A stretch of 23,241 bases of DNA from positions 1 through 23,241 of the forward strand of contig CAYTAP010000060.1 of assembly GCA_964435775.1 (NCBI GenBank), read 5' to 3'. The notes under the pieces were generated by a model. It ran no database searches, was not told where the DNA came from, and saw nothing but the letters and a program-made list of their open reading frames with translations. Each line of letters begins with the position of its first letter. Within the stretch, counting starts at the first letter, position 1. Source of the DNA: CAYTAP01 sp964435775 (GTDB lineage: Bacteria > Planctomycetota > Phycisphaerae > Tepidisphaerales > Tepidisphaeraceae). Shown here piece after piece: positions 22,514 through 23,241 of the stretch. Made by a program: the position numbers and the translations under genes.

Positions 22514-22867
22514 ATGGCTGATCGCGGCAACATTCCGGTGTTCAAGAACTCCCCTGTTCTTGTGCTGGTCCTGGGGTTCGTCACGTGCGGCTTGTACATG
22601 ATTTACTGGAACATCAAGGCCGCCGAAGTGCTGAATGCGGTGTCGGGGAGACAGACGATTTCCCCGGTAGTGGCGATATTGGCCGGATGTTGCGCGCCGT
22701 TGAATGCGTACTATTATTACCTTGCCGGGCAATGCCTGGGGGATGTGGGACGCTTGATCGGCAAGCCGCAGGAGTTGGCGAACCAGAGCATGCTCCTGCT
22801 GATTCTCGGCCTGTTCTTCGCGCCGGTGGCGGCGATGATCGTTCAGGGACATCTCAACGAATTGTAN
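22514..22867 (+). CDS. DUF4234 membrane protein, C-terminus at assembly gap
   Basis: A small integral membrane protein of unknown function. The 117 readable residues from the ATG at 22514 contain a first helix (SPVLVLVLGFVTCGLYMIYW, 13-32), a middle hydrophobic segment with CCAPLNAYYYYLAG (59-72) and a last helix (SMLLLILGLFFAPVAAMIVQG). FVTCGLYMIYW is the DUF4234 core. The ATG is preferred to a GTG six bases upstream because AGGTGAGG sits just before it. The final readable codon is TA followed by the first N, so it is either a stop or Tyr; the family usually ends close to here. The next gene, also a membrane family, may be linked to it. Confidence 0.85.
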
Positions 22868-22905
22868 NNNNNNNNNNNNNNNNNNNNNNNNNNNNNNNNN
22901 NNNNN
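22867..22905. other. Assembly gap (39 N)
   Basis: A run of 39 undetermined bases joins the DUF4234 gene and the DUF2752 gene. Its true length is unknown and sequence may be missing. Confidence 0.99.
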
Positions 22906-23241
22906 GCCCGCAGTGAGGCGGCCGGTTGGATGGTCCGCGCTATGGACATGCTGACAAAATGCCATGAGCATGAGGGCGTCGAGCAGGTCGCCGGGCTGAC
23001 CGCGAAGGAAGCCCGGCGGGCGGCGCTGATGGCGTCCATCGGCTTGGCGAGCATCGTGGCAAGCTTCCTTTATGCGCCGTGGTCACACACCGGCCCGGTG
23101 CTTTGTCCGTTTCGGTTGCTGACAGGCCTGCCATGCCCGGGCTGCGGATTAACGCGGTCATTTTGCGACATGGCACAGGGGCGATGGAGCGAGGCCTTCG
23201 CGGATCATGAGGCCGGCCTTGGCCCAGGCGTGGGTGTCCCC
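22906..23241 (+). CDS. DUF2752 membrane protein, partial at both ends
   Basis: An open frame running from the assembly gap to the window edge, 112 codons with no stop. The core LCPFRLLTGLPCPGCGLTRS at about residues 66-85 of the fragment is the DUF2752 signature, with the CPxCG cysteines visible. A hydrophobic stretch (ASIGLASIVASFLYAPW) precedes it. The function is unknown. The true start lies in the gap or at an ATG such as 22930; the residues before it (WMVRAMDMLTKCHEHEG) could belong to this gene or to a missing one. The last residues drift away from the family, possibly from sequence error near the edge. Confidence 0.8.

Overview
The window looks like a chromosomal segment from a planctomycete, most likely a member of the Phycisphaerae or a close relative. 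This is inferred from three surface-protein signatures seen together: a prepilin-like protein with an H-X9-DG motif, a PEP-CTERM protein, and a secreted protein with a LEPR-XLL-like N-terminus (IEALETRRLLSA). The DNA is GC-rich, genes are loosely packed, and the intergenic spaces are full of palindromic repeats. A 39-base run of N (22867-22905) shows this is a draft assembly.

Layout. (1) 115-5124, minus strand: a glycogen-synthase-like glycosyltransferase, a PA0069-type radical SAM protein and a GH57 branching enzyme. Synthase and branching enzyme together suggest a glycogen locus. A perfect ParB-binding parS palindrome overlaps the apparent start codon of the radical SAM gene. (2) 5350-7004, minus: a GxxExxY-family gene bracketed by related repeats, next to a subtilase-like protein lacking its C-terminal catalytic half. 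(3) 7357-12954, minus: a large secreted clan-A-type glycoside hydrolase with carbohydrate-binding modules, a prepilin-like protein and a PEP-CTERM beta-propeller. (4) 13139-14200, minus: a LacI-family regulator with a candidate operator upstream. (5) 14537-16749, plus: a RegB/RegA (PrrB/PrrA)-type redox-sensing two-component pair. (6) 16920-19063, plus: two medium-chain dehydrogenases, one without zinc ligands and one with them. (7) 19100-20158, minus: a TPR lipoprotein. (8) 20354-23241, plus: a degenerate FAD-reductase-like protein, an orphan FlgM, a DUF4234 membrane protein, the assembly gap, and a DUF2752 protein running off the edge. The first 114 bases hold nothing I can name.

The most unusual signal is a set of intergenic hairpins. 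Six have exactly the same geometry with a seventh slightly shorter: a 12-bp (or 11-bp) stem closed by a tetraloop that always reads NGTA on one strand (TACN on the other). The stems themselves are completely different in sequence (CATCAGTCA, CACAGGTC and CCCTCC types). Some are arranged as mirror-image pairs inside a larger GGTGCCA/TGGCACC palindrome. Shape and loop are kept while stems vary, which suggests a structure-recognised repeat family. Related repeats bracket the glycoside hydrolase gene and even supply its first codons.
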